A DNA stretch of 57,613 bases from Alkalibacter mobilis (GTDB lineage Bacteria > Bacillota > Clostridia > Eubacteriales > Alkalibacteraceae), in assembly GCF_015594845.1 (NCBI RefSeq), contig NZ_JADNRK010000012.1, forward strand, positions 1-57,613, given 5' to 3'. Positions within the stretch are counted from its first letter, which is position 1. The number at the start of each line of letters is the position of its first letter. Shown here one piece after another: positions 7,472-16,426 of the stretch. A program made the translations under genes and the position numbers. The notes beneath the pieces are model-generated. The model was not told the origin of the DNA, ran no database searches, and saw nothing but the letters and a program-made list of their open reading frames with translations.

Positions 7472-8452
7472 ATGTTAACAATTAGAGAGAACTTGCTTGA
7501 AACCATCAAAGGTGGAAATCCTGACAGATTCGTAAAGCAATATGAATTTATGGAAATGATCATGAATACACCAATAACCAGATTGAAGCCACCTATCGGC
7601 GGACAAATCGTGAACGAGTGGGGAATTACTGTAAGATGGCCTGAAGGTCAAATCGGAGCTTTTCCGGTTCATGATGAAGAACATAAACTTCTTAAGGATG
7701 TAACAAAATGGAAAGAAGTAATCAAGGCACCAAATATCGTTCATCCAGCGGAAGACTGGAAAGCTGCACAGGAAACCGTTGCTGCAATAGATAGAAACGA
7801 AAAATTTGTTACAATTTTCGTTGCTCCGGGAATTTTCGAGCACCTTCACTACTTCATGGGTATGGAAGATGCAATGATGAATTTCTATGAAGAACCTGAA
7901 GCCATGCATGAAATTATCGATTTCCTTGTAGAGTGGGAAATCAAGTTGGCTGATGAATTCATCAAATACCTGAAGCCTGATGCATTGTTCCATCACGATG
8001 ACTGGGGCAGCCAAATCAACTCATTCATGGCACCTGAAATGTTTGAAGAGTTCATAGTACCGGCATACAAGAAGATATATGGACATTGGAAATCCAACGG
8101 GGTTGAGCTTATAGTTCACCACAATGACTCTTTCAGTGCTAATCTGGTACCTTTCATGATCGATATGGGAATCGACATCTGGCAAGGTGTTGTAACTACA
8201 AACAATACTCCGGAACTTATCAAAAAATACGGTGGAAAAATTTCTTTCATGGGAGACATAGACAGTGGAGTGGTAGACTTCCCGGATTGGAAGAAAGAAA
8301 TCATCGTAAAAGAAGTTGAAAGAGCATGTAAAAACTGTGGAAAGCATTACTTTATACCTTGTGCAACACAAGGTGGACCAGGTAGTTCATTCCCGGGAGT
8401 TTACGATGCGATAGATGAAGAAATCGACAGAATGAGCAAAGAACTATTCTAA
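7472..8452 (+). CDS. Uroporphyrinogen decarboxylase-family corrinoid methyltransferase
   Basis: 326 residues of the UroD/MtaA/CmuA-like TIM-barrel family. Visible family features are HHDDWGSQ, VHHND and the C-terminal CATQGGPGSSFPGVYDAI-type region, with His and Cys residues suited to bind the Zn that activates a methyl acceptor or donor. Such proteins pair with corrinoid proteins in O-demethylation or methylamine/betaine demethylation. The adjacency to the corrinoid gene supports that. Because UroD-family members act both as substrate:corrinoid and corrinoid:thiol/THF methyltransferases, the direction is undecided. No reductive activator is nearby. Confidence 0.88.
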   Translation: MLTIRENLLETIKGGNPDRFVKQYEFMEMIMNTPITRLKPPIGGQIVNEWGITVRWPEGQIGAFPVHDEEHKLLKDVTKWKEVIKAPNIVHPAEDWKAAQETVAAIDRNEKFVTIFVAPGIFEHLHYFMGMEDAMMNFYEEPEAMHEIIDFLVEWEIKLADEFIKYLKPDALFHHDDWGSQINSFMAPEMFEEFIVPAYKKIYGHWKSNGVELIVHHNDSFSANLVPFMIDMGIDIWQGVVTTNNTPELIKKYGGKISFMGDIDSGVVDFPDWKKEIIVKEVERACKNCGKHYFIPCATQGGPGSSFPGVYDAIDEEIDRMSKELF

Positions 8453-8464
8453 CGTAAAAAAATA

Positions 8465-8498
8465 GCAGCGCGATCTATCAGGGTCGTGCTGCATTTTT
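8465..8498 (+). terminator. Rho-independent terminator after the methyltransferase pair
   Basis: The stem GCAGCGCGATC (8465-8475) pairs with GGGTCGTGCTGC (8481-8492) with G-U pairs and is followed by ATTTTTA. Confidence 0.8.
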
Positions 8499-8535
8499 AT
8501 GTTTAAAAAATCCTCGAAAGTACAAATGATTTCAG

Positions 8536-8564
8536 TTGACAAGACAGGTGTCTTGTTGTATATT
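8536..8564 (+). promoter_or_regulatory. Promoter of the trp operon
   Basis: TTGACA (8536-8541) and TATATT (8559-8564) lie 17 bases apart. Transcription should start near 8571, giving a leader of about 375 bases that holds the T-box. The spacer is almost filled by a perfect palindrome. Confidence 0.85.
8539..8556. promoter_or_regulatory. Palindromic operator between -35 and -10 of the trp promoter
   Basis: ACAAGACA-GG-TGTCTTGT is a perfect 8-2-8 inverted repeat lying inside the promoter spacer, an ideal place for a repressor. The binding protein is not in this window. Together with the T-box it would give the operon two layers of control. The identity of the repressor is unknown; the half-site recalls those of 3H-domain repressors, but that is only a memory-based hint. 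Confidence 0.65.
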
Positions 8565-8773
8565 TATGAAAAGATTAAATTCAGTGACGGGAAAGAGTAA
8601 GTCAACTGCAAAGATTTAGCGAACCGGGGACGGTGAAAGCCCGGCATCAGAGCATTGACTGAATGGATCCCAGAGAAGCAAGGTGAAATGAAAAGAGTAT
8701 CCGAAGCCGTAAGTCTTACGTTACAAAGACAGGGTATCGAACAGTAAAACTGTATCCGTACCTGAGAGAGAAA

Positions 8774-8858
8774 GATGATTATACTATCACTAGGTGGCAT
8801 AACGAGCTTAACGCTTCGTCCTATATGGACGGAGCTTTTTTTTGATAGTAGGATCATC
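8774..8858 (+). other. Long-range helix enclosing the first T-box module
   Basis: Bases 8774-8789 are complementary to 8843-8858 except for two central mismatches (14 of 16 pairs). The helix closes over the whole first antiterminator/terminator module. Formed in the RNA, it would bring the second module close to Stem I. Confidence 0.7.
8813..8843 (+). terminator. First T-box terminator
   Basis: GCTTCGTCC (8813-8821) pairs with GGACGGAGC (8827-8835) over a TATAT loop and is followed by eight T (8836-8843). The 5' arm can instead pair with the upstream T-box-like sequence (8791-8807). Confidence 0.85.
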
Positions 8859-8886
8859 CAAATAAGGTGGCACCGCGAAATGTATT

Positions 8887-8921
8887 CGCCCTTACCGAAT
8901 TATTCGGCAAGGGCGTTTTTT
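8887..8921 (+). terminator. Second T-box terminator
   Basis: CGCCCTTACCG (8887-8897) pairs with CGGCAAGGGCG (8905-8915), followed by six T. The competing antiterminator uses AAGG (8864-8867) with CCTT (8890-8893) and GCGAA (8875-8879) with TTCGC (8885-8889). Confidence 0.9.
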
Positions 8922-8944
8922 GTTGAAGACAAGGAGGGTTTCAT

Positions 8945-10405
8945 ATGATATATCCATCAAAAGAATTGTACAAAACGTTAAAAAACACATGCACGGTAAT
9001 CCCTTTTGCAATGCAGATCGAAGGCGATACTGAAACGCCTATAAGTTTATTTAAAAAGCTTTGCAGGGAAGAAAAGACTTTTCTGTTGGAAAGTGTGGAA
9101 GGTGGAAGCAAATGGGGCAGATATTCGTACATTGGAAGAAATCTGTATGGAGAGATCATTTTCAAAGAACAGCAAACTCGAATCATAACCGAAGACAACG
9201 AAAAGATCGTATATGGAAAATCAATAGAGCACTTAAAGGAATTTTTCAGGGGAATATCTTATCCGGATATAGGAATGGAGACGATGCCTGCATTCACAGG
9301 TGGAGCTGTTGGATACGTGGCATATGATCTGGTGAGGGAGATAGAAAAACTGCCCGAACTGAATCCCGATGAAATGAATACCCCGGACGTACATTTGATG
9401 ATGATGAAAGAAATTATCGTTTATGATCACCTTAAACAAAAGATATTTTTGATTTTCAATCAATTTAATCAAAATGCATCATATGAAGATTCAGTTGGTG
9501 TCTTAAATGAAATGGAAAATGAAATCAAAGAAAATATTTCACGAACTCCTTCAGATCGAAAATTTCAAATCGGTGAATTTGTCAGTAACGAAACATTGGA
9601 TTCTTTTAAATTAAAAGTGGAAAGAGCTAAAAATCACATCAGACAAGGCGATATATTTCAAGTAGTGTTGTCACAAAGATTAAAGGCAAAAACGGATATG
9701 GATCCATTTGCAGCATATAGAAAACTTCGCTCGGTTAATCCGTCTCCTTATCTTTATTACATGAATTTTGGAGACTACACGGTGGTTGGATCTTCACCGG
9801 AATTACTGGTAAAAGTTGACAAGAATATGATAGAAACATGCCCCATAGCGGGAACCAGGCCAAGAGGGAAAACGGACGAACAGGATGAGATTTTTGCCGA
9901 AGAACTGATGAAAGATGAAAAGGAAAGGGCAGAGCATTTGATGTTGCTGGATCTGGCCAGAAACGACATAGGGAAAGTCAGCGAGTTTGGAAGTGTAAAA
10001 GTGTCCCAGTTTATGAACGTTCACAGATATTCACACGTAATGCACATAGTTTCCAATGTGATTGGAAAATTAAGAAATGAAATGGGAATGTTCGATGCTC
10101 TCAGAGCATGCCTTCCAGCGGGAACTCTGTCAGGAGCTCCGAAGGTTAGAGCTATGGAGATAATAGAAGATCTTGAAACGACACGAAGGGGCATATATGG
10201 CGGAGGTGTAGGCTACTTTGGGTTTAATGGAAATATGGACATGTGCATTACAATCAGGACCGTAGTATTCAAGAATGGTGAAGCGGTAGTTCAGGCAGGT
10301 GCAGGGATAGTAGCGGACTCTGATCCTGAAAGCGAGTTTTATGAATGTATGAACAAAGCTATGGCTTTATTGGAAACGTTGAAGAAAGCAGGGGAGGGAA
10401 AATAA
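8945..10405 (+). CDS. trpE: Anthranilate synthase component I
   Basis: 486 residues. It converts chorismate and ammonia (from TrpG) to anthranilate, the first committed step of tryptophan synthesis. The feedback-inhibition motif LLES is present at residues 47-50. The chorismate-binding half contains PAGTLSGAPKVRAMEIIE and GIYGGGVGYFGF-type signatures. AAGGAGGG precedes the ATG by a few bases, directly after the T-box terminator. It is the first of seven tightly packed trp genes. Confidence 0.97.
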   Translation: MIYPSKELYKTLKNTCTVIPFAMQIEGDTETPISLFKKLCREEKTFLLESVEGGSKWGRYSYIGRNLYGEIIFKEQQTRIITEDNEKIVYGKSIEHLKEFFRGISYPDIGMETMPAFTGGAVGYVAYDLVREIEKLPELNPDEMNTPDVHLMMMKEIIVYDHLKQKIFLIFNQFNQNASYEDSVGVLNEMENEIKENISRTPSDRKFQIGEFVSNETLDSFKLKVERAKNHIRQGDIFQVVLSQRLKAKTDMDPFAAYRKLRSVNPSPYLYYMNFGDYTVVGSSPELLVKVDKNMIETCPIAGTRPRGKTDEQDEIFAEELMKDEKERAEHLMLLDLARNDIGKVSEFGSVKVSQFMNVHRYSHVMHIVSNVIGKLRNEMGMFDALRACLPAGTLSGAPKVRAMEIIEDLETTRRGIYGGGVGYFGFNGNMDMCITIRTVVFKNGEAVVQAGAGIVADSDPESEFYECMNKAMALLETLKKAGEGK

Positions 10406-10406
10406 G

Positions 10407-10970
10407 ATGATACTGATAATAGATAATTACGACTCATTCACATACAATCTCTATCAATGCATAGGTGAGATCGACAGCGATGTAAGGGTGGTAAGAAATG
10501 ATGAAATAACTATAGAAGACATCATAAAATTGTCACCGGCTCATATAGTCATATCTCCAGGACCAGGATATCCAAAAGATGCGGGAATATCAGAGGAAGT
10601 AATTGAAACATTGGGCAAGGAAGTTCCCATACTGGGTGTGTGTCTGGGACACCAGGCAATAGCAGAAGTTTTTAGGGGCAGGATAGTGGAAAATGAAAAG
10701 ATGTTTCACGGCAAAACATCTGAAGTGAGCCACAACGGAGAAGACCTGTTTAAAGGAATAGAAAGTCCGTCTACAGTAATGCGGTACCATTCTCTGACAG
10801 TGGAAGAAGGCAGTTTTTCAGATGAGATAGAAATCACTGCAATGACTGAAAAAGGTGAGATCATGGGATTAAAACACAAGCTCTACCCCATTTACGGCGT
10901 GCAGTTTCATCCGGAATCCATAATGACGAAGGACGGCAAAAAAATGATAGAAAATTTTCTCGAAATGTAG
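10407..10970 (+). CDS. trpG: Anthranilate synthase component II (glutamine amidotransferase)
   Basis: 187 residues of a class I glutamine amidotransferase. The nucleophile is C79 in GVCLGHQ; the His/Glu pair is in VQFHPES near the C-terminus. The oxyanion region is SPGPGYPKDAG. It supplies ammonia to TrpE and is not fused to TrpD. The ATG starts one base after the trpE stop (TAAGATG). A role in folate synthesis as PabA is possible in addition, since many organisms share the subunit. Confidence 0.96.
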   Translation: MILIIDNYDSFTYNLYQCIGEIDSDVRVVRNDEITIEDIIKLSPAHIVISPGPGYPKDAGISEEVIETLGKEVPILGVCLGHQAIAEVFRGRIVENEKMFHGKTSEVSHNGEDLFKGIESPSTVMRYHSLTVEEGSFSDEIEITAMTEKGEIMGLKHKLYPIYGVQFHPESIMTKDGKKMIENFLEM

Positions 10971-10982
10971 GAGGGAAACAAG

Positions 10983-11999
10983 ATGTATTCTAAAACACTC
11001 GAAAAATTAATGGAAAGAAAAGATTTGTCTCAAGTTGAAATGGAAGAGATGATGGATCAAATCATGAGCGGAAAATTGACGGACAGTCAAATAAGTGCAG
11101 TATTGACAGCTCTTAGAATCAAAGGAGAGACAAAAGATGAGATAACGGGTTGTGCAAAAGTCATGAGGGAAAAGGCTGCCAAGGTACGTGTGCTGGATGA
11201 AAATGCCATAGATACATGCGGAACCGGTGGAGACGGAAAGCATACAATAAACATTTCTACAGTTTCTGCAATAATAGCTGCCACTGCCGGGGTAACGGTC
11301 GTAAAACACGGTAACCGAAGTGTATCCAGCAAGTGCGGAAGTGCTGATGTCTTAAGTGATCTGGGTGTAAAGATAGATTTGGATCCTTCAGGAGCCAGCA
11401 GATGTCTGGACAAGGCGAAGATAGCATTTTTATTTGCTCCCATTTATCATCCTTCCATGAAGTATGTTATGAATACCAGAAGAGAACTTGGCATCAGAAC
11501 GATTTTTAACATTCTTGGACCGTTGGCAAATCCGGGATTGGTGAAGAATCAGATCGTTGGCGTATTTGATGCAAACCTCACGGAGATGATGGCCGAGGTA
11601 CTAAAGGAATTGGGGCTGAATCGAGCCTTGGTGATCCATGGTATGGATGGATTGGACGAGATCAGTATTTCCGACGAAACAAAGGTAACTGAACTTAAAA
11701 ACGGTCAAATAAGGACGTATATGATAAAACCCGAGGATTTTGGAATGAAGAGGGCGAGTATAGAAAATATAAAAGGCGGATCTTCAAAAGAGAATGCAAA
11801 CATGCTGATCGATTTATTGAAAGGAAATGTAGGCAACATTAAAGATGTGGTCCTTCTAAACAGCGGCGCAGCCATATACGTGGGCGGCAAGGCAAGGACT
11901 ATAGCCGAAGGCATAGAAATAGCTCGATCCGTTCTTGACAGCGGAAAAGCATTTGAAAAACTTGAAGAGCTTAAAGCTGTATCAAATCTAGCGATTTGA
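10983..11999 (+). CDS. trpD: Anthranilate phosphoribosyltransferase
   Basis: 338 residues, normal length. It transfers phosphoribose from PRPP to anthranilate. The PRPP/Mg site is visible as DTCGTGGDGKHTINIST, followed by KHGNRSVSSKCGSADVLSDLG (only partial motifs given). An N-terminal helical domain of about 70 residues forms the dimer interface. GGAGGG lies before the ATG, 12 bases after trpG. Confidence 0.97.
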   Translation: MYSKTLEKLMERKDLSQVEMEEMMDQIMSGKLTDSQISAVLTALRIKGETKDEITGCAKVMREKAAKVRVLDENAIDTCGTGGDGKHTINISTVSAIIAATAGVTVVKHGNRSVSSKCGSADVLSDLGVKIDLDPSGASRCLDKAKIAFLFAPIYHPSMKYVMNTRRELGIRTIFNILGPLANPGLVKNQIVGVFDANLTEMMAEVLKELGLNRALVIHGMDGLDEISISDETKVTELKNGQIRTYMIKPEDFGMKRASIENIKGGSSKENANMLIDLLKGNVGNIKDVVLLNSGAAIYVGGKARTIAEGIEIARSVLDSGKAFEKLEELKAVSNLAI

Positions 12000-12015
12000 T
12001 TAAAGGGAGGTCAAT

Positions 12016-12795
12016 ATGATTTTAGAAAAAATCGTTAATCAAAAAATTTCAAGATTAATGTCTGAAAAACAACGGATGCCCCTTGATTTTTATAAGGAAG
12101 TCATCAGGGAAGGCAGAGAAAAAAGAGATTTTCGTTCAGCATTAAAAAGCGGGGATAAGATTTCCATAATAGCAGAAGTAAAAAAAGCATCCCCTTCCAG
12201 AGGGATCATTAAAGAAGACTTTGATCCGGAGGAGATAGGAAGGATATACGAAATGTCCGACGTGCAGGCAATATCTGTTTTGACGGAAAGGGATTTTTTT
12301 CAGGGGGATAAATCATACATTCCAACAGTAAAAACCGTTACCTCAAAACCGATCCTGAGAAAAGATTTTATCGTGGATGAGTACCAGGTATATGAAGCCA
12401 AAGCATTGGGGGCGGATGCAATACTTCTAATAGTTGCGTGTCTATCTGATGATCAGCTTTCTGAGCTGACAGATACAGCTAAAAGTCTGGATTTAGACAT
12501 ATTGACAGAGGTGCATGATGAACAGGAATTGGAAAGAGCGCTAAAGACGGAATCTAATATTATTGGGATAAACAACAGGAACCTCAAGACCTTTGAAATA
12601 GATATACGTAATACTGAGCGACTGATCAGTTACATTCCGGAAGGGATTGTCACCGTAAGCGAAAGTGGAATATCAAGCAGGGAAGACATGGTTTTTCTCG
12701 AAAACTTGGGAATTGATGCAGTCTTGATAGGAGAAACACTAATGAGAGCGGATTCCATACCCGGGAAGGTTTTAGAATTGAGAGGATCCATATGA
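12016..12795 (+). CDS. trpC: Indole-3-glycerol-phosphate synthase
   Basis: 259 residues of a TIM barrel with an N-terminal extension. The catalytic lysine region is IIAEVKKASPSRG, with FIVDEYQVYEAKALGADAILLI and the C-terminal VSESGI phosphate loop. It ring-closes CdRP to indole glycerol phosphate. It is a separate gene from trpF, with which it overlaps by four bases (ATGA). Confidence 0.97.
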   Translation: MILEKIVNQKISRLMSEKQRMPLDFYKEVIREGREKRDFRSALKSGDKISIIAEVKKASPSRGIIKEDFDPEEIGRIYEMSDVQAISVLTERDFFQGDKSYIPTVKTVTSKPILRKDFIVDEYQVYEAKALGADAILLIVACLSDDQLSELTDTAKSLDLDILTEVHDEQELERALKTESNIIGINNRNLKTFEIDIRNTERLISYIPEGIVTVSESGISSREDMVFLENLGIDAVLIGETLMRADSIPGKVLELRGSI

Positions 12796-13400
12796 AGAAA
12801 GTCAAGATATGCGGATTAAAGTCCCTGAAAGACATTTCATACATAAACGAATTCAAACCGAACTATGCAGGGGTGATTTTTGCTCCGAGCAAAAGACAGG
12901 TGGACAAGGCTTTGGGAAAAGAAATTCTAAACAACCTGAGACCCGGGATCTTGAAAGTAGGTGTCTTTACCAATGAGAGCATCGAAAATATTAATTATAT
13001 TGTGAAATATTGTGATTTGGACATCGTGCAACTACACGGCGATGAAGAGCCAGACTTTGGAAAACATATAAATGCCCGGGTGTGGAAAGCTTTTCGAATT
13101 TCCGGGATAGAGGATTTAGAGCTTATGGAAAGATACCATGCAGAAGGATATCTTTTGGACACATACAGCAAAGATTCTTATGGAGGGACTGGAAAAAGAT
13201 TCAACTGGGACATCCTGAAGTCTGTCACGTCAAAAAAAACCATAATACTTGCAGGAGGCATCAATGCTGATAATGTAACAGAAGCTCTGGATATAGACGT
13301 TATAGACGTGTTGGATGTTAGTAGCGGCGTTGAAACTGCAGGGACGAAAGACAAGGATAAAATAAAAATACTGATTGAAAAGGTGAGAAATCATGGATGA
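12792..13400 (+). CDS. trpF: Phosphoribosylanthranilate isomerase
   Basis: 202 residues. The N-terminal KICGL motif carries the catalytic cysteine and the general acid Asp lies in [35 protein letters not shown] and DVSSGVE are also present. It performs the Amadori isomerisation between TrpD and TrpC. It overlaps trpC and trpB by a few bases at each end, so translation is coupled. Confidence 0.97.
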   Translation: MKKVKICGLKSLKDISYINEFKPNYAGVIFAPSKRQVDKALGKEILNNLRPGILKVGVFTNESIENINYIVKYCDLDIVQLHGDEEPDFGKHINARVWKAFRISGIEDLELMERYHAEGYLLDTYSKDSYGGTGKRFNWDILKSVTSKKTIILAGGINADNVTEALDIDVIDVLDVSSGVETAGTKDKDKIKILIEKVRNHG

Positions 13401-14595
13401 AAAATACAGTGTCAAGAGCAGGTTCGGCAAATACGGTGGTCAATATGTACCGGAAACCCTGATGCAGGCCTTGGGCGAGTTGGAAGAAGAATACGAAAAA
13501 GCGATAAAAGACAAAGACTTTGTTGATGAGTACAAGTACTATTTAAAGGAATACTCAGGAAGACCCACACCTTTGTATTATGCGAAAAACCTGTCAGAGA
13601 AACTTGGAGGCGGGAAGATTTATCTCAAAAGGGAGGATCTTAACCACACAGGGGCACATAAAATAAACAACGTGATAGGCCAGGTGTTGTTGGCGATGAG
13701 GATGGGGAAAAAAAGAATAATAGCTGAGACCGGAGCGGGACAACATGGAGTTGCAACAGCAACCATTTGCGCCATGTTCGACCTTGACTGTGAGGTCTAT
13801 ATGGGCGCTGAAGATGTAGAAAGACAAGCTTTGAATGTTTTCAAGATGGAAATGTTGGGAGCAAAAGTTATACCTGTCACTTCAGGAACGAGCACTTTGA
13901 AAGATGCAACAAACGAGGCCATAAGAGATTGGGTTTCAAATGTCAAAGATACTTACTATGTTATAGGATCAGTTGTGGGACCACATCCTTATCCGGCAAT
14001 GGTTAGGGACTTCCAAAGGATCATAGGTGACGAGGCAAAGGAACAGATATTGAAATTGGAAGGGAGAATGCCTGATTATTTGGTGGCCTGTGTAGGCGGA
14101 GGCAGCAATGCCATGGGACTTTTCTACCCTTTTGTTGATGAACAAAATGTTAAGATCATAGGTGTAGAAGCTGCCGGTCAGGGGATCTATACAAACAAGC
14201 ACGCCGCTTCCATAACCAAGGGTTCCGTTGGCATCATTCACGGAATGATGACTTACTTGCTTCAGGATGATTATGGACAAATTTTACCGGCCCATTCCAT
14301 ATCAGCTGGATTGGATTACCCGGGAATTGGCCCGGAGCATGCATTCCTGCACGATTCCGGAAGGGCTGAATACGTTTCGGTAACAGATGATGAAGCTTTG
14401 GCAGCGTTCCAGATGTTGTCGAGAGTAGAGGGGATAATACCTGCCTTGGAGAGTTCGCACGCCTTGGCTTATTTGATCAAGATGGCTCCTACTACCCGAA
14501 AAGAAGATATAATTATAGTTAATCTTTCTGGTAGAGGAGACAAGGATATGGAACAAGTCGCTAAGATTTTGAAGGAGAAAAATAATGAAAAGTAA
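13393..14595 (+). CDS. trpB: Tryptophan synthase beta chain
   Basis: 400 residues. The PLP lysine is K90 in HTGAHKINN; the phosphate-binding loop is GGGSNAMG. It condenses indole with serine and works with TrpA through an indole tunnel. Residue pattern and length fit the TrpB1 type, not the stand-alone TrpB2. It overlaps trpF at its start and trpA at its end. Confidence 0.98.
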   Translation: MDEKYSVKSRFGKYGGQYVPETLMQALGELEEEYEKAIKDKDFVDEYKYYLKEYSGRPTPLYYAKNLSEKLGGGKIYLKREDLNHTGAHKINNVIGQVLLAMRMGKKRIIAETGAGQHGVATATICAMFDLDCEVYMGAEDVERQALNVFKMEMLGAKVIPVTSGTSTLKDATNEAIRDWVSNVKDTYYVIGSVVGPHPYPAMVRDFQRIIGDEAKEQILKLEGRMPDYLVACVGGGSNAMGLFYPFVDEQNVKIIGVEAAGQGIYTNKHAASITKGSVGIIHGMMTYLLQDDYGQILPAHSISAGLDYPGIGPEHAFLHDSGRAEYVSVTDDEALAAFQMLSRVEGIIPALESSHALAYLIKMAPTTRKEDIIIVNLSGRGDKDMEQVAKILKEKNNEK

Positions 14596-15379
14596 GATCA
14601 CAAAAAAATTTGAAGAATTAAAAAAATTTGACAAAAGAGCATTGATTACTTATATAACTGCCGGCGATCCTGATATCAAGGATACAGAAAAGCTTATCTA
14701 CGCAATGGAAAGGGCCGGAGCGGACATAGTTGAATTGGGCATACCCTATTCGGATCCTCTGGCCGACGGACCGGTTATCCAACGTGCGGCTCAGCGGGCG
14801 CTGAAGAAAAATGTAAACATAGATGATATTTTTGATATGGTTAAGGAGGTCAGAAAAAATACGCAGTTGCCTTTGGCATTTTTGATGTACTACAACTCCA
14901 TATTGAGATATGGAATAAACAAGTTTATTGAAAAGTGCAAGGATGTCGGCATGGATGGGCTAATAGTTGCGGATTTACCTTTGGAGGAAAGAAAAGAGTT
15001 TAAGGATCTTCTGAAAAATACGGGAGTGGACCTGATTCCGCTGGTTGCACCAACATCCAGAGAAAGGATAAAAATGATCGTAGAAGATGCTTCGGGTTTT
15101 ATTTACTGCGTTTCTTCCTTGGGTGTTACAGGAACCAGGAGTAGCTTTTCTACGGAACTGAAAGATTTTATGGATCTTGTAAGAAGCTATACTGACGTAC
15201 CGACGGCTATTGGATTTGGGATATCAGGCACGGAAGCCATCAGAGAATTAAAGGATTATAGCGACGGTTTGATAGTGGGAAGTGCTATTATCAAAAAAAT
15301 CGAAGAAGGTTTGGAATATGGGACTCATTTGGAAAAAGTCGAAGAATTCGTTAAAGAGTTAAAATCGGCTTTCAAATAA
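14585..15379 (+). CDS. trpA: Tryptophan synthase alpha chain
   Basis: 264 residues of a TIM barrel that cleaves indole glycerol phosphate. The catalytic E50 ([10 protein letters not shown]) and D61 (LADGP) are both present, as is the GVTGTRSSF loop. It is the last gene of trpEGDCFBA and its start overlaps the trpB stop by 11 bases. A bidirectional terminator follows. Confidence 0.98.
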   Translation: MKSKITKKFEELKKFDKRALITYITAGDPDIKDTEKLIYAMERAGADIVELGIPYSDPLADGPVIQRAAQRALKKNVNIDDIFDMVKEVRKNTQLPLAFLMYYNSILRYGINKFIEKCKDVGMDGLIVADLPLEERKEFKDLLKNTGVDLIPLVAPTSRERIKMIVEDASGFIYCVSSLGVTGTRSSFSTELKDFMDLVRSYTDVPTAIGFGISGTEAIRELKDYSDGLIVGSAIIKKIEEGLEYGTHLEKVEEFVKELKSAFK

Positions 15380-15401
15380 AAATGATAAATATGATACGAG
15401 A

Positions 15402-15443
15402 AAAATGCCGACTTTAGACTGGTTTCAGCTATGCCGGCATTTT
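15402..15443. terminator. Bidirectional terminator between trpA and aroD
   Basis: AAAATGCCG (15402-15410) pairs with CGGCATTTT (15435-15443). Being A-rich on the left and T-rich on the right, it serves both convergent genes. Confidence 0.8.
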
Positions 15444-16211
15444 CTACGTATTCTTATGAAGAATTTTTAACATTGTCGAGAGATCCTCCGCACTGATCTG
15501 CCCTGGAGCAGATGTTTTGGAAACCGCTCCAAAAGTAACTGCGCTGCCAAAAGTTTCACCTGCCAATCGACTGATAAGACCGGTCCCCGACATTGACATG
15601 GTTATAATTGGCCTATCCCCATAGTTTTCATTCATGATGGTAGTAGCCATCAGAAGTTCCAGGACATCTGATTTTGATCTTGGCATCACTGCCAGTTTTG
15701 GGATATCGGCACCAAGATCCTGCATTTTTCTCAAGATCGACACCATATGATCTACGCTTGGAGTTTTTTGAAAATCATGGTTGGAAGCGACGATTTTTAC
15801 GCCATTTTCGTGAGCTTCATGGATCAGATCCACAAACAGCTCATCTCCGGCTGTAAGAAGTTCTACATCCACCAGATCCACCATAGAGGTATTAATAACG
15901 TATTTTATAAGGGAAGCGTATTCATCCAAGGGAATTGATTTTTGGCCACCTTCTTGAATGGTCCTGAAGCTGAAAAGCAAAGGAATATCTTTAAATATCG
16001 CCCTCAATGATTTTAAAGTTTCTAATACTTTTTCAAATTCAAAAACTTCATCAAACCAGTCTCCGCGCCATTCCACCAGATCAACTGAATGATTTAATAT
16101 CTCTTTGGCTTCGTCGATTATCTCAAAATGTGTTTTGCCTACTATTGGAACACAGATTTTTGGAATACCTTCGCCTATTTTAATTTCTCTAATTGTCAGG
16201 ATTTTTATCAC
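15444..16211 (-). CDS. aroD: 3-Dehydroquinate dehydratase, type I
   Basis: 255 residues from the GTG at 16211, chosen because GGTGGGTG lies a few bases upstream; an in-frame ATG at 16226 has no clear ribosome binding site. The shikimate-pathway enzyme dehydrates 3-dehydroquinate through a Schiff base. The lysine is in KLAVMPRSK, the catalytic His in VASNHDF. The start KICVPIVGKT and SMSGTGLISRLAGETFGSAV-type end are typical. Although it makes chorismate precursors for the trp operon, it is on the other strand with its own promoter. Confidence 0.93.
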   Translation of the reverse strand: MIKILTIREIKIGEGIPKICVPIVGKTHFEIIDEAKEILNHSVDLVEWRGDWFDEVFEFEKVLETLKSLRAIFKDIPLLFSFRTIQEGGQKSIPLDEYASLIKYVINTSMVDLVDVELLTAGDELFVDLIHEAHENGVKIVASNHDFQKTPSVDHMVSILRKMQDLGADIPKLAVMPRSKSDVLELLMATTIMNENYGDRPIITMSMSGTGLISRLAGETFGSAVTFGAVSKTSAPGQISAEDLSTMLKILHKNT

Positions 16212-16240
16212 GATATCACCCACCATTTTGATATAGGTCT

Positions 16241-16269
16241 AATATATAATGCTTTTAGATCAAGGTCAA
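16241..16269 (-). promoter_or_regulatory. Promoter of aroD
   Basis: On the minus strand TTGACC (16264-16269) and TATATT (16241-16246) are 17 bases apart, about 30 bases before the start codon. Confidence 0.7.
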
Positions 16270-16426
16270 CGTTTTAAACGAAAGTTAAAATCTAAATTGA
16301 GTATATTTTTTATAACTTAAATAAAAATTAAAAAAGGTAAAAAAGTGTGCACAAAGATCTAAAGTGAATTATAATTTAGTTAGAACCAGGAGCGCAACAT
16401 ATCATATTTATGAATGGAGAATCATC

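Larger units (their letters stand above)
8571..8921 (+). promoter_or_regulatory. tRNA-Trp T-box leader with two antiterminator/terminator modules
   Basis: Stem I shows the GGGAAAGAGTA bulge region, the distal loop with CCGGGGACGGTGAAAGCCCGG-type sequence (8633-8644, key GGTG and AGCCCGG) and the specifier UGG (Trp) at 8664-8666 in GAATGGA. Two T-box bulges UGGC occur at 8795-8798 and 8868-8871. C in the fourth position fits the G73 discriminator of tRNA-Trp. The second is the canonical T-box (8864-8877, AAGGTGGCACCGCG). Each is followed by a terminator. Uncharged tRNA-Trp should stabilise the antiterminators and let transcription reach trpE. Only one Stem I is present. Confidence 0.93.
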
